From: a virus
DNA length: 48,007 nt
IMG/VR virus record: IMGVR_UViG_3300037358_000016
Coordinates: 1-48,007 of that record
Reading direction: 5' to 3' (one strand)
The notes beneath the pieces were generated by a model. It saw only the letters and a list, made by a program, of their open reading frames with translations. It was not told where the DNA came from and ran no database searches. Below, in pieces: positions 19,062 to 26,907 of the stretch. How positions within the stretch are numbered: position 1 is the stretch's first letter; each line of letters begins with the position of its first letter. Position numbers and translations under genes: made by a program.

Positions 19062-19310
19062 TCAATCCTCCCCGATTCCCAACTGAGAGTCGATTGCGCC
19101 CATCATACCACTCATGCGGGCGATTGTAATGCCCACATTATACTCAATCCGTTCAGAATCGTTATTCAACGGGACTCCAAAGTGGCACATCGCGAGAATA
19201 TCACCCAATACTCGAAGCCCCTCTGGGGAGCCGAAAACATTCCTGTACCGCTGCAAACGATCCCGCTCGCGCTGTGCCTGTTTGACCTCTTCCGGGGAGT
19301 ATTCAATCAT
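19062..19310 (-). CDS. Bbp19-like head protein
   Basis: 82 residues. The pattern YRNVFGSPEGLRVLGDILAMCHFG followed by an amphipathic helix matches the Bbp19-like domain found after portal genes in BPP-1-like phages. The start overlaps the portal stop (ATGA). The function of the family is not known to me. Confidence 0.65.
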   Translation of the reverse strand: MIEYSPEEVKQAQRERDRLQRYRNVFGSPEGLRVLGDILAMCHFGVPLNNDSERIEYNVGITIARMSGMMGAIDSQLGIGED

Positions 19311-21148
19311 TCTCCTGGCTCCTTGCCGCCGCCCATCAACTGTTTAAGCGGGCTATCCGGCTCCGCACCCTTGCCTGCCAGAGCCGCCGCCTTCGCAATC
19401 TTCGGCGCGTTCTCGACCTGCTGCTGCTGCCGGCGCTGTTTCTCCGCCATCTCGCGTATTTGAGCAATCGCCTTCGGAGGCCTGAGGCAGGAAACCGGCA
19501 TCCCGGAAGCGTCCATCGCTTCGCGCATCATCTCGTCAGTATCAATCGCATGAAGGGCGATAGGATCGAACTGCGAGATTTGCATCGCCAGCGCGACGGA
19601 GGTTTGGATAGACCGCACTTTACTCAACCGCGTCTGAGCCTGAGCCAACATGCCAAGGTATTGAACCATCACCCCGTTGTGCTCGGAGTCGAGCAGAATC
19701 TGCGGAGGATCGGGAATTCTTCCTGCTCTTGCCTCAATATCGAACACCCTTGCAATCAACGGGTCGAACGCCTCCGATTGAAGGTTTCCGATCCTGGTCC
19801 CCAGAGCAGCGGCCTTCTCGCTTTGCATCTCGAAAATCTGTTCGGTTACCGGCCTGCCCATGCCCTTCTGCTGGCCAATCTGGCTCAGCATCGTAAAAGT
19901 GTTGGCGTGGAAATGCTCGTTGATGATCTGCCCGACACGCTGCTGAAACTCTATTGTGAAGGGAAGATTCTGCACTCCCGTTGTCAGAGGTTGAGGCATC
20001 CTGTCTCGTAGATTTCCTCGGTCGGCTTCAAGGAATGTGATGCCGTTCGGACCTCTCTGAATCTGCCCGCGCTGATCGGAATACGCCGCCAGCGGAGGCT
20101 CAGCCGCTTTCTGGCCGGTAATCAGGTTGGTTCTCCCCATCTGATTTGCCAGCACAATGGCTACCCAGGCGTCGTGCGCCGGTCCCCTGCCGTAAATCTC
20201 GTCCGAGTTGACCCGCCACCGCCAGGAGAGAATCGGCATCGAGTCGTACCCGCCCTCGGACAACATGGTTACGCCCTGATCGCTTGCCTGGGAATCGAGG
20301 ATCTTTCCACCCTTACTGTAAACCCAATCGGAAGCCCACTTCTTTCCTTTGGCATCGATCCGCCACGGCTGATAGTCCTTGCGCGGATAGACGGCGTGCA
20401 ACACTTCCCGCTCCGCGTGCATGTTCGACTCGTAATCTTTCTCGAAGTTATTGTCGGCCTTCTTCATCGCATCCAGGCCGAACTGCTGGACAAACTGCCG
20501 CAACGTCATTTTGAAAACGCGGTAGTTGGTATCGACTTTTCCGAAACAGTTGACCGCGACATAGCACTCCCGGAAATGAGGGACGGTGAAAAATATGGTG
20601 GACGTGGACACATCTTCCTCGATCAACAAATGTGCCGTCCCGCAGGAAGCTCCGTCCCTTATGAACTCGGTGTTGATGTCATAGAAATTAGACCGGTTGA
20701 AGGCCGACTCCATCACGTCCTGAGAATCCTGCAGCCACTTCTGGACTTCTGGATAAGAATCAACTCGCTTACCTGTCCAGCTTCGCATCCGGGAGGTGCG
20801 GGGAAAATTCAGTTTGCCGGGAATTTGAAGCAAGTACCACTGCTGATTTCTGGGGCAGAGATACCCCACCATGCCATCGACCAGTTTATTGCAGGCAAGC
20901 ATGGCGGAATCGTCGTAAATTTCCATTCCGGTTGGCTGTCCGGGCCACAAGTCTTTATCCTGAATCGACCTTCGGCCATGATTTACATAGGCTATTAAGT
21001 TATCGATCTGTGGTTCCCACGGAAGTCTTTCCTCCGCTAAAACCTGCAAATACTTCTGCGCGTCTTTCGCCCTCTCGCCGGCGGCGCGCCCGTTCAGACG
21101 GAACCCGTCTGAATCCTGATATGGCATCGCAACTGCGGGATACGCCAT
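19307..21148 (-). CDS. Portal (head-to-tail connecting protein, PF12236-like)
   Basis: 613 residues. Typical elements are the N-terminal helical part (YLQVLAEERLPWEPQIDNLIAYVNH), YDDSAMLACNKLVDGMVGYL, FNRSNFYDINTEFIRDGASCGTAHLLIEED and YGRGPAHDAW. The C-terminal helix is rich in Gln and Lys. These fit the dodecameric portal family of podoviruses. It is followed by the Bbp19-like gene with ATGA overlap. Confidence 0.85.
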   Translation of the reverse strand: MAYPAVAMPYQDSDGFRLNGRAAGERAKDAQKYLQVLAEERLPWEPQIDNLIAYVNHGRRSIQDKDLWPGQPTGMEIYDDSAMLACNKLVDGMVGYLCPRNQQWYLLQIPGKLNFPRTSRMRSWTGKRVDSYPEVQKWLQDSQDVMESAFNRSNFYDINTEFIRDGASCGTAHLLIEEDVSTSTIFFTVPHFRECYVAVNCFGKVDTNYRVFKMTLRQFVQQFGLDAMKKADNNFEKDYESNMHAEREVLHAVYPRKDYQPWRIDAKGKKWASDWVYSKGGKILDSQASDQGVTMLSEGGYDSMPILSWRWRVNSDEIYGRGPAHDAWVAIVLANQMGRTNLITGQKAAEPPLAAYSDQRGQIQRGPNGITFLEADRGNLRDRMPQPLTTGVQNLPFTIEFQQRVGQIINEHFHANTFTMLSQIGQQKGMGRPVTEQIFEMQSEKAAALGTRIGNLQSEAFDPLIARVFDIEARAGRIPDPPQILLDSEHNGVMVQYLGMLAQAQTRLSKVRSIQTSVALAMQISQFDPIALHAIDTDEMMREAMDASGMPVSCLRPPKAIAQIREMAEKQRRQQQQVENAPKIAKAAALAGKGAEPDSPLKQLMGGGKEPGE

Positions 21149-21418
21149 CTAAGCTCCGAGCGTGGCCTTTTGAGTTTGGGGAGCGCCAGATACCCCCAAG
21201 GGACTTGTGAGAATAGTACTGGCCATGCCGCGCCGTTTTTGAAGGGCGTTAGCCTGCGCCAAAGCGGCGGCCTGCGAAGCCTGCGCCTGTTGTGCTGTGG
21301 TCTGCTGCGTCGTGGGAGCCGTGGGGGCCTGGGGTTGGGCAACTGCCTCATAGATGCCTGTCCCTACCGAGGCAGCAGTCGAAATCGCCAATCCGGCGAT
21401 CAGAGCCGTGATTCCCAT
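21149..21418 (-). CDS. Small Ala/Gln-rich head protein
   Basis: 89 residues with one hydrophobic N-terminal segment (ITALIAGLAISTAASVGTGIYEAV), a Gln/Ala/Thr-rich centre and a conserved-looking end (RRGMASTILTSPLG). The ribosome-binding site AAGGAGCG precedes ATG 21418. Similar small proteins ending in G..STILT are common next to portals in podoviruses. No function is known to me. Confidence 0.6.
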   Translation of the reverse strand: MGITALIAGLAISTAASVGTGIYEAVAQPQAPTAPTTQQTTAQQAQASQAAALAQANALQKRRGMASTILTSPLGVSGAPQTQKATLGA

Positions 21419-21898
21419 TCAGCGCTCCTTGAATACTGGTTTGGTATCTCCGATGACCTTAACGAAGTACCGCCCAAAGTCTTGGTAGTCCATAAATTCA
21501 AACAGCTTGTACACCCCATTATGCGCTCCGCCATGGGTCATCATCAGTTGCGCGCCCGCCTTGACCGCCTCTGCCTCAGCCAGTTTTACCAACCGGATCC
21601 CTTCTCTACCCTTACGGCACTCAGGGACTACGAACAGCAACGGCAGCGACGCCGCTATGCAGGCGTAGTGCGGGTGCGGCGCGACGACAATAAAGGTGCC
21701 TGCCTTCAAGACTCCACCGACGCGCCCGCAAATGACTTTGAGGCACCCCTTCTCTTGAGCCAGAAGGTAGGTCTTCCAGTCCACATTGGGAGGAAAGGCG
21801 TGGAACGGCCCAGCCACTTCCTCCCAATACGCCTGCTGCACGGCAAGCGTCTCGCCGATCAGGGCGAGGCTCAGGGGTTCCATTTGGTACTCAAGCAT
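21419..21898 (-). CDS. GNAT-fold acetyltransferase-like protein
   Basis: 159 residues from ATG 21898 (GAGG four bases upstream). The stretch LPLLFVVPECRKGREGIRLVKLAEAEA contains the V-x-(x)-R/K-G-x-G/A-like acetyl-CoA loop of GNAT enzymes, here as CRKGREG. The C-terminal NGVYKLFEFMDYQDFGRYFVK resembles the end of phage GNAT proteins, including those at the T7 gp13 position. The substrate is unknown; a structural role or modification of a host or virion protein is possible. Confidence 0.6.
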   Translation of the reverse strand: MLEYQMEPLSLALIGETLAVQQAYWEEVAGPFHAFPPNVDWKTYLLAQEKGCLKVICGRVGGVLKAGTFIVVAPHPHYACIAASLPLLFVVPECRKGREGIRLVKLAEAEAVKAGAQLMMTHGGAHNGVYKLFEFMDYQDFGRYFVKVIGDTKPVFKER

Positions 21899-21904
21899 CA
21901 AGCC

Positions 21905-22363
21905 TCAAGTCGTCTGCGTAAACGAAATCGCGGTCGGCAGATTCACGGGAGCCGAGGGCGTGACCCGCGCCGCGAGCGTCCATGTGGGATTGCTGGCGCT
22001 TGCGGCTGAATAGGAAATCGCCAGCGGCTGTCCAACTTCCTCCACCCATCCTGTCGGTAGGGGAACGGTCACGATCAAACCGGTCCCGTCCACTGTGGGA
22101 ACGACTGCCGGATCGTTGGCGGAAACGGTGAAGGCCGCATCCGCGGGAAAGGTTGAGCCGGACGGGGTTAGCGTTCCGGTAAAGACGAGGGTATTTCCGC
22201 CTGCTGTGGGTAGCATGGTAATCTCCTGAAACGAAATTTGGGTGGGAAGGTTTTCAAGTCCAAGGTGCTTGAGGATGCGGCGCAGCAAGTGACGGTTTTC
22301 GCGCTCAAGATAGACGATCTCTCCAAGCTCTTCTTCGTGACCGCACCGTGGGCACTTGCTCAT
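21905..22363 (-). CDS. Zinc-ribbon plus Ig-like protein
   Basis: 152 residues. It starts with a half zinc ribbon (MSKCPRCGHEEELGEI) and a basic helix, then a beta-rich part that looks like an Ig-like fold. The motif LPTQISFQEIT at residue ~40 is echoed by LPTAISFTQTT at the C-terminus, so the Ig-like part may be bounded by a short internal repeat or be the remnant of a fusion. It lies between large terminase and acetyltransferase. No recognised family. Confidence 0.55.
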   Translation of the reverse strand: MSKCPRCGHEEELGEIVYLERENRHLLRRILKHLGLENLPTQISFQEITMLPTAGGNTLVFTGTLTPSGSTFPADAAFTVSANDPAVVPTVDGTGLIVTVPLPTGWVEEVGQPLAISYSAASASNPTWTLAARVTPSAPVNLPTAISFTQTT

Positions 22364-22367
22364 GCCA

Positions 22368-24065
22368 TCACACTATCACACCCGGCCTGAGTCCGTACCC
22401 CAGCGGGTGATAATCGCTTTCATTCTTCTTTGCCAGCAATTCCAGCAGTATATCCCGCTCGGCGCTCGGCGCTTTGTACACCGGCTGCTCTAGGGCAGCA
22501 TAGCGAACGCAGTCTGGAAAATCCTTATATCCCTCTTCCGGTTTGTCTGTTCCTGGTTTCCACTGATAATTACGCATGTCCTGGGACGGACCCCGGTCTC
22601 CAGCGCAGCCTTCCTTGGCAAACATCATGCCAGGCACGCTTTTTCCGCGCGCCGATGAGTACTGAGGGGCCAGGTATTCTTTCACTCTCTTATGCCCCAG
22701 AGCTACATCCCCAGGATCGGAATGCGACAGCCGAATTCTTTCAATCCCGGCCTTATACAAATCTTCTTCCCAGGAGCTTTCCCCCTCGAACGTCCGGGTG
22801 GACCTTGCCCCATATTTGGCATCCAGGATCACAAACGCCGGAGTCCGATAATTATGCTCCGCGCGTTTAACTTTGACCTTGCGCGCGATATCGTCGATGC
22901 TGCCGGTTGGAAGCAGGTAGGCATACCAGTAAATTCTGTGTGCCGTTTTACCATTGATGACAATATCTTCCGGGCTCACGGCTCCGAAAAGCCAGCGCAC
23001 AGGTTTATTGTCGTGAGGATCCACGACCTCAATCCGCATCCAGTGTTCCGGAATCTTGAAGTCTTGATAGTGGTGATTCTCTATGTTTAATTCCTTGTAT
23101 ACCAGACCCGAAAGATGAGCATACTTGCCCTCGACATGCGCTGCCAACTCGTCAGGATCGGTGAACAGTTTCAGGTACTCTTCAATGCCCGCCCTGGGAA
23201 TGAACCCCATCACCAACCTGCACTTCGGGCACTCGTTTCCCGGCCTCTCTTGGTGAGGATCGGGCATATTTACCGGATCGTTCTCAGGGATATAGCAATC
23301 GCAGGCGCGGCAAAAGTCCTGGCAATTCTCCCACATGCTACCGTGGAAGACGGCAATCTCTTGATCCGATCCCCCACCGTTGAACGCCTTGAGGCTGAAC
23401 ATATCGTAGATGTAGGCTTCCTTCAACGGGGTCATGGTGAACCACGAAGGAGCATTGGTGACCACTTTACCGCGCTCGGAAGCGATCAAAATATCTCTAG
23501 GAGGGGGCTCGTCCCAATGATTCCAATGCGGGTCGATGCCACGAAAACTCTCGGCGGGCTGGTTGTACGACCGAATATGAATAGTTGACCCGCACTGACG
23601 GCCCAGGTAGTCATAGCGCAACGTGATGCTCTTTAAGGCGCCGGTCGTGTCATTTTTCCACTGAGGGCCGCAATGCGCCGGAATCAGAGCCTCGAATTCA
23701 GGTCTGATCTTAGCCTCGACCGACTGCGCCATCGTCTCGCAGCCGACCAGCCCATGATTAGGAACCTGAATGTTGATCTTGTAATCGGGGTCGCTAGCGT
23801 CAAGCCACGGCCTGAAGCCGAAAGAGTGGGCAAGGTCTTCAGAAATTCCTATTCTTGTTTTTCCGACCTTCTCGCCGGCCTCTAAAATTCTTCGCCTCGG
23901 GGTGCGGCCAAACTTGTTTCTGGCCCGAATGAACGGCTCCTGCACCCGATTCATCCGCATCAGCCCAATCCGCATCAGGGAGTTGACCGTCTCCAAAGCC
24001 TTTGCGGGATCGATCTTCCCGTCCGGCCCTGCCGCCCGCGCCAGAAGATCAGGCCGCTTCGCCAC
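22368..24065 (-). CDS. terL: Terminase large subunit
   Basis: 565 residues from GTG 24065, which overlaps the upstream stop (TAGTG) and follows GAGGAGGAATA. An extension to 24089 is open but lacks a better site. The ATPase Walker A GEKVGKT is at about residues 64-70 and the Walker B HWDE pair (Asp185, Glu186) after PHWN. The nuclease part has VILDAKYGARS and a late acidic KDFPDCVRY. A four-cysteine insert (CRACDC...CPKC) at about 252-282 should bind zinc and is less usual. The enzyme packages DNA into the prohead with the portal and small subunit. Confidence 0.85.
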   Translation of the reverse strand: MAKRPDLLARAAGPDGKIDPAKALETVNSLMRIGLMRMNRVQEPFIRARNKFGRTPRRRILEAGEKVGKTRIGISEDLAHSFGFRPWLDASDPDYKINIQVPNHGLVGCETMAQSVEAKIRPEFEALIPAHCGPQWKNDTTGALKSITLRYDYLGRQCGSTIHIRSYNQPAESFRGIDPHWNHWDEPPPRDILIASERGKVVTNAPSWFTMTPLKEAYIYDMFSLKAFNGGGSDQEIAVFHGSMWENCQDFCRACDCYIPENDPVNMPDPHQERPGNECPKCRLVMGFIPRAGIEEYLKLFTDPDELAAHVEGKYAHLSGLVYKELNIENHHYQDFKIPEHWMRIEVVDPHDNKPVRWLFGAVSPEDIVINGKTAHRIYWYAYLLPTGSIDDIARKVKVKRAEHNYRTPAFVILDAKYGARSTRTFEGESSWEEDLYKAGIERIRLSHSDPGDVALGHKRVKEYLAPQYSSARGKSVPGMMFAKEGCAGDRGPSQDMRNYQWKPGTDKPEEGYKDFPDCVRYAALEQPVYKAPSAERDILLELLAKKNESDYHPLGYGLRPGVIV

Positions 24066-24376
24066 TATTCCTCCTCGATGTACTCCCAATCGATTACGTC
24101 GGTGGAGGTCCCTGCTATATAAAACAGTTTGAGATTCAAAGCCCCCGAAGTCGCAAACATCCCACCGCTCGAACCCCCCGGCTGAATCAACAAGCCGAAA
24201 CCAGCCGTCCCGCCATTCACCGCCGCGGGAGTCGTCACACTCACACTAGCCGAATCTCCGACTCGAATCGGATGCGCTGAGTTGTTCTGGAAAACTAAAC
24301 TCATCCCCCGAAGCGGCGTCGCCGCCGAAATCATCGTCGTCGCGCCCGCTCCCAAACTCGTCTGTCCACACGGCAT
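24065..24376 (-). CDS. Small beta-rich protein, unknown
   Basis: 103 residues, from ATG 24376 to a stop overlapping the terL start. It is Gly/Ala/Ser/Thr-rich with short beta-like runs (GMSLVFQNNSAHPIRVGD, LKLFYIAG) and an acidic end (EYIEEE). The composition is like small phage decoration proteins, but it lies between the terminase genes. No family recognised. Confidence 0.55.
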   Translation of the reverse strand: MPCGQTSLGAGATTMISAATPLRGMSLVFQNNSAHPIRVGDSASVSVTTPAAVNGGTAGFGLLIQPGGSSGGMFATSGALNLKLFYIAGTSTDVIDWEYIEEE

Positions 24377-24398
24377 AAATCACCCCAACGGAATCATA

Positions 24399-24752
24399 TC
24401 ACCGCTTCGAGCAGAACTTCTGGTGGCCGCTCAACGATCCACACTCAGGGCATCCATACGCAGCCGGAGATCGCTCACTTCTTTTGACAACCTTTCCACC
24501 GCCGACCTTAGACTCCGAATCTCTGCTGGCAACGTCATAGATTCCAGTCGAGACTCCCGATACATCGCCCCTCCCACCGCTCGCTGCCGGTCTGTGTCCA
24601 TCCAGGTTCTCCTTGCTACTGTAAAGTTCCACATCGCTCAAAATCCACGCGATTACCCAAGACCTGCTGCGGCCCAAACGAGCGGCCTCAACATCTACCA
24701 TCGTCACCGTCTCAACAGGCAATCGCACCGTTACATGAATTGTCCCACCCAT
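24399..24752 (-). CDS. Ribbon-helix-helix protein with zinc-ribbon tail
   Basis: 117 residues from ATG 24752 (upstream in-frame codons exist but have no better site). Residues 4-40 fit a ribbon-helix-helix fold: TIHVTVRLPVETVTMVDVEA followed by RLGRSRSWVIAWILSD. A charged linker leads to a C-terminal CPECG...KFC putative zinc ribbon. It may bind DNA as a dimer, possibly as a late-operon regulator or packaging factor. There is no clear ribosome-binding site, so it may be leaderless or coupled. Confidence 0.55.
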   Translation of the reverse strand: MGGTIHVTVRLPVETVTMVDVEAARLGRSRSWVIAWILSDVELYSSKENLDGHRPAASGGRGDVSGVSTGIYDVASRDSESKVGGGKVVKRSERSPAAYGCPECGSLSGHQKFCSKR

Positions 24753-24938
24753 AAACACAAGTGTAGCATAAGTGAACACGCTTTTGCGGAAAATCTCTTT
24801 GGAGAGACATATAACGCGATGCCGGCCCGCCGTGCGATGGGGGGCATAGGGTGTCAGGTAGGCTCTCTTTTTGGTCTATGCCATTGAAAACAAACGCGCC
24901 ACCTTTGGTTCCTTCGCTCAATCTGTAGATACAGAGAA

Positions 24939-25394
24939 TCACTCGCCAATCGCGCGCTGATTGCCTGCTCGTGTACGCATATCCTTGATCGCCTGCACCG
25001 CGTCTAGCAGCACACTGACATTGATCTGAGTGGCTTGGCCGCGTATCGTGCGGGCCTTGTCATGGAGGATCGCGGCGCTCGTAACTCGTGGCAACAATTG
25101 GGCTTTTGCAATATCTGCGTCAGTAATTGACATGAGCATCTTATGAGTAAGCCTGTCGAAGATGTCTGCAGTGTTAGCTTTGAAGGCTTCATGGTCTTGC
25201 TCGGTGATCCCGTCTCCGAGGAAGCGTTTTAGCACGCGATGAACGTTTGCGGGGTCGCATCCAACCCGTTTGGCGATCTGGGCTTCGCTCATTTCCGGAT
25301 AGCGCATCTTCATTCTTCGAATCGCCGGCGCGGCTCCGGTATTGGCGCTGCTGACGCGGGGTGCATCGATAACTGGCGTGACCTTAGGTGCCAT
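24939..25394 (-). CDS. Terminase small subunit-like DNA-binding protein
   Basis: 151 residues from ATG 25394; codons further upstream overlap the promoter and are unlikely. A helix-turn-helix is seen at about residues 30-60 (YPEMSEAQIAKRVGCDPANVHRVLKR). The C-terminal half is helical (IFDRLTHKMLMSITDADIAKAQLLPRVTSAAILHDKARTIRGQ), as in small terminase subunits of this size. As the first late gene, two genes before terL, it is probably the packaging-site recognition subunit. A transcription-factor role cannot be excluded. There is no ribosome-binding site: the -10 box ends six bases before ATG. Confidence 0.65.
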   Translation of the reverse strand: MAPKVTPVIDAPRVSSANTGAAPAIRRMKMRYPEMSEAQIAKRVGCDPANVHRVLKRFLGDGITEQDHEAFKANTADIFDRLTHKMLMSITDADIAKAQLLPRVTSAAILHDKARTIRGQATQINVSVLLDAVQAIKDMRTRAGNQRAIGE

Positions 25395-25400
25395 ACAGTG

Positions 25401-25429
25401 AGCGTAATTGGCGGGGGAATGGCTGTCAA
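25401..25429 (-). promoter_or_regulatory. Late-operon promoter giving a leaderless transcript
   Basis: On the minus strand a perfect TTGACA (25424-25429) is followed after 17 bases by TACGCT (25401-25406). ATG 25394 begins six bases beyond the -10 box, so transcription would start at or next to the A of the start codon. This is the spacing of leaderless sigma-70 genes. Confidence 0.7.
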
Positions 25430-25464
25430 GATGTAAACCTGCATCCAATAATCCGAGGTGCCTC

Positions 25465-25665
25465 ATGCTTGGTTTGCTGATAACCGTTCTGGTGATGTGC
25501 ATTATCTTCGGCTTGATCTGGTGGATTTTCACCCAGATACCGCTGCCTGCTCCCTTTGCTCAGATTGCGCGGGTTGTTATTGTGGTGATCTTCTGTATTT
25601 GGTTGATTTATCTGCTTCTCCCGCTGGCTGGTGGATCTGGCTTCGGTCACCCATTTACCCGGTAG
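25465..25665 (+). CDS. Two-helix membrane protein (Thivi_2564-like)
   Basis: 66 residues from ATG 25465, with GAGG seven bases upstream. Two hydrophobic helices (LGLLITVLVMCIIFGLIWWI and VVIVVIFCIWLIYLLLPL) flank TQIPLPAPFAQIARV. This layout matches the small Thivi_2564-type membrane proteins seen in phages and proteobacteria. The function is unknown; as the first gene of the rightward region it could act on the host membrane early. Confidence 0.65.
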   Translation: MLGLLITVLVMCIIFGLIWWIFTQIPLPAPFAQIARVVIVVIFCIWLIYLLLPLAGGSGFGHPFTR

Positions 25666-25727
25666 GCACACCTCGGGCTTCCCTCGGGAAAGGTTCTGTG
25701 TTTGCTTCTTAGCATGGCTCTCAGGTC

Positions 25728-25997
25728 TTGATTTCAGCGCGTTTATTTGTCCCGCCTCTCAGCGGTTTCCCATGCGACCGGGACGTAGCCCTGGTGCTGG
25801 ATCGAGTACCAGCCCGTTGCCCGGATTTGATTGCGCTGATTTCATCGGTGCCTATGTCCGTACCTGTCCAACTCAAGCGGCCCGTTGATTATGGGAAAGA
25901 GTGCCGCGAACTCCCCGAACTGTTTTCACGGCTCTGCCATGCTCTTGACGGTTGCAGTATTTCACGGAGTGGGGATATAATCAAGTCAGCGGGGTGA
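25728..25997 (+). CDS. Doubtful 89-residue ORF
   Basis: Open from TTG 25728 with only AGG nearby. The product reads as possibly protein-like in the middle (VPVQLKRPVDYGKECRELPELFSRL) but has no recognisable domain, and its 3' end overlaps the promoter at 25952-25981. The remainder of 25666-25950 holds nothing else I can support. Confidence 0.2.
   Translation: MISARLFVPPLSGFPCDRDVALVLDRVPARCPDLIALISSVPMSVPVQLKRPVDYGKECRELPELFSRLCHALDGCSISRSGDIIKSAG
25952..25981 (+). promoter_or_regulatory. Strong sigma-70-like promoter
   Basis: TTGCAG (25952-25957) and a perfect TATAAT (25976-25981) are separated by 18 bases; transcription should start near 25988. No good start codon follows before the hairpins and terminator at 26075-26129, which suggests an RNA product. 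Confidence 0.65.
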
Positions 25998-26129
25998 GAA
26001 GCCGATATCACCCCTCGCGCCATGTCCTTGACAACCTGCCGCGAACCTTACCCCGCGACTCCTAACCCAAAGAAGCCAGCACTCGGAGTGCTGGCAAGGA
26101 ACGGCCTCATAACATCGGGGCCGTTTTCT
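25988..26129 (+). ncRNA. Candidate structured non-coding RNA, about 140 nt
   Basis: Between the promoter at 25952-25981 and the terminator lie several inverted repeats: GGGGTGA/TCACCCC (25991-25997 with 26008-26014, ten-base loop), CGCG/CGCG (26040-26043 with 26054-26057), and a perfect nine-pair hairpin GCCAGCACT-CGG-AGTGCTGGC (26075-26095). No ORF with a ribosome-binding site is present. Promoter, structure and terminator together suggest a small phage RNA. No known RNA family is recognised. Confidence 0.5.
26100..26129 (+). terminator. Rho-independent-like terminator of the candidate RNA
   Basis: AACGGCC (26100-26106) pairs with GGCCGTT (26119-26125) around a 12-base loop and is followed by TTCT. 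The T-run is short but oriented to the plus strand. Confidence 0.55.
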
Positions 26130-26210
26130 GGTAGTGGGCTACTTTGAATCCGGCCATCGCTGCGCGCAGTTTAATGGCATACTAAACTTCCACCAAAGAA
26201 AGGCCCGAGG

Positions 26211-26429
26211 ATGACCCGGTTGTCTACCCACGCTAATATGAGCCAGGAAGAGATTGAGCGCAGTGAATTCGAGGGAGAACTCGCCGCACATGCAGACAAG
26301 GTTTTTTATGCGATTGAGGAGGCCAGAGCAAAAATGACTCCCGCTGACCGTGAAAGAGCCGATGCCGAAGCAGATTCTATTCTTCAGAAGGCCACTCGTG
26401 GTGCTGCGCCTTTACGGCGTCGAGCTTGA
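26211..26429 (+). CDS. Small acidic helical protein
   Basis: 72 residues. AAAGG lies seven bases before ATG 26211. The sequence is helical and charged (SQEEIERSEFEGELAAHADKVFYAIEEAR then MTPADRERADAEADSIL), ending in a basic LRRRA tail. No domain recognised. Its 3' end overlaps the convergent gene 26377-26565 by 53 bases. Confidence 0.5.
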   Translation: MTRLSTHANMSQEEIERSEFEGELAAHADKVFYAIEEARAKMTPADRERADAEADSILQKATRGAAPLRRRA

Positions 26430-26565
26430 ATTGTTCCTCAAGCGCGAGTTTCAATGCGCCTGATGCGGCGACCAGATTTGTGATTGCGGCATCTAGAGCC
26501 GCTCGACGGTTCATTAAATCCTTAATGATCGCGGCAATATCGCCTGTTTGGATTTCGTTGGCCAT
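26377..26565 (-). CDS. Small helical protein, isolated minus-strand gene
   Basis: 62 residues from ATG 26565, behind a clear AAGGGG site. Predicted as two amphipathic helices (GDIAAIIKDLMNRRAALDAAITNLVAASGALKLALEEQF style), ending with an acidic tail. It is the only minus-strand gene within the rightward early region, so it may be separately controlled. No family recognised. Confidence 0.55.
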   Translation of the reverse strand: MANEIQTGDIAAIIKDLMNRRAALDAAITNLVAASGALKLALEEQFKLDAVKAQHHEWPSEE

Positions 26566-26628
26566 TGCGATTTCCCCTTTCTTTATGGGGTGATTTGTGT
26601 TAAAAAAGATGGAGAGAGTAGACGCAAA

Positions 26629-26646
26629 GGGGCCGCTTGCGGCCCC
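26629..26646. repeat. Perfect inverted repeat / hairpin
   Basis: GGGGCCGC-TT-GCGGCCCC. On the minus strand it is followed by TTTGCG, so it could stop leftward transcripts before the gene at 26377-26565. It also marks the left side of the roughly 580-base stretch without intact genes that contains the transposase relic. Confidence 0.5.
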
Positions 26647-26751
26647 CAAACGTCACGGGGTCCTCATGGGCATCACCAGTCCTCTCTGTTCAGCGTTAGG
26701 GCTCGGACCAAGTTTCGCGGCTTATCCGGGCCTTACGCCTCTCCTTATTAA

Positions 26752-26907
26752 TCGCGCTTTCAAGATGAAGCATTCCGCAATCTCAACTCACAACGGATTC
26801 AAGTCGATGAACTGTGGGCGTTCATTTATGCGAAGGATAGAAACGTAACGCCGGAGATTGCAGCGAAGCACGAAGGCGCAGGAAACAATCGAACTATTTA
26901 TCATTAG
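26752..26907 (+). pseudogene. Decayed IS1-family transposase fragment
   Basis: The frame 26752-26907 reads FQDEAFRNLNSQRIQVDELW then AFIYAKDRNVTPEIAAKHEGAG before a stop. This matches the region around the first catalytic Asp of IS1-type DDE transposases (usually RIQVDEIWSFVYAK..NV). There is no start codon, and the N- and C-terminal parts and the other catalytic residues are missing. The flanks 26647-26751 and 26908-27080 hold no gene I can support. It is probably a relic of a past insertion, or host DNA picked up by the phage. Confidence 0.65.

Noticed and set aside
24712-24942. 76-codon minus ORF starting GTG with GTGA overlap on the small terminase stop
   Set aside because: It overlaps the ribbon-helix-helix gene by 41 bases, has no recognisable domain and its composition looks non-coding; the 24753-24938 gap is probably untranslated or regulatory.
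25945-25981. TTGACG at 25945 as the -35 box for the TATAAT at 25976
   Set aside because: The spacer would be 25 bases; TTGCAG at 25952 gives 18 bases and fits sigma-70.
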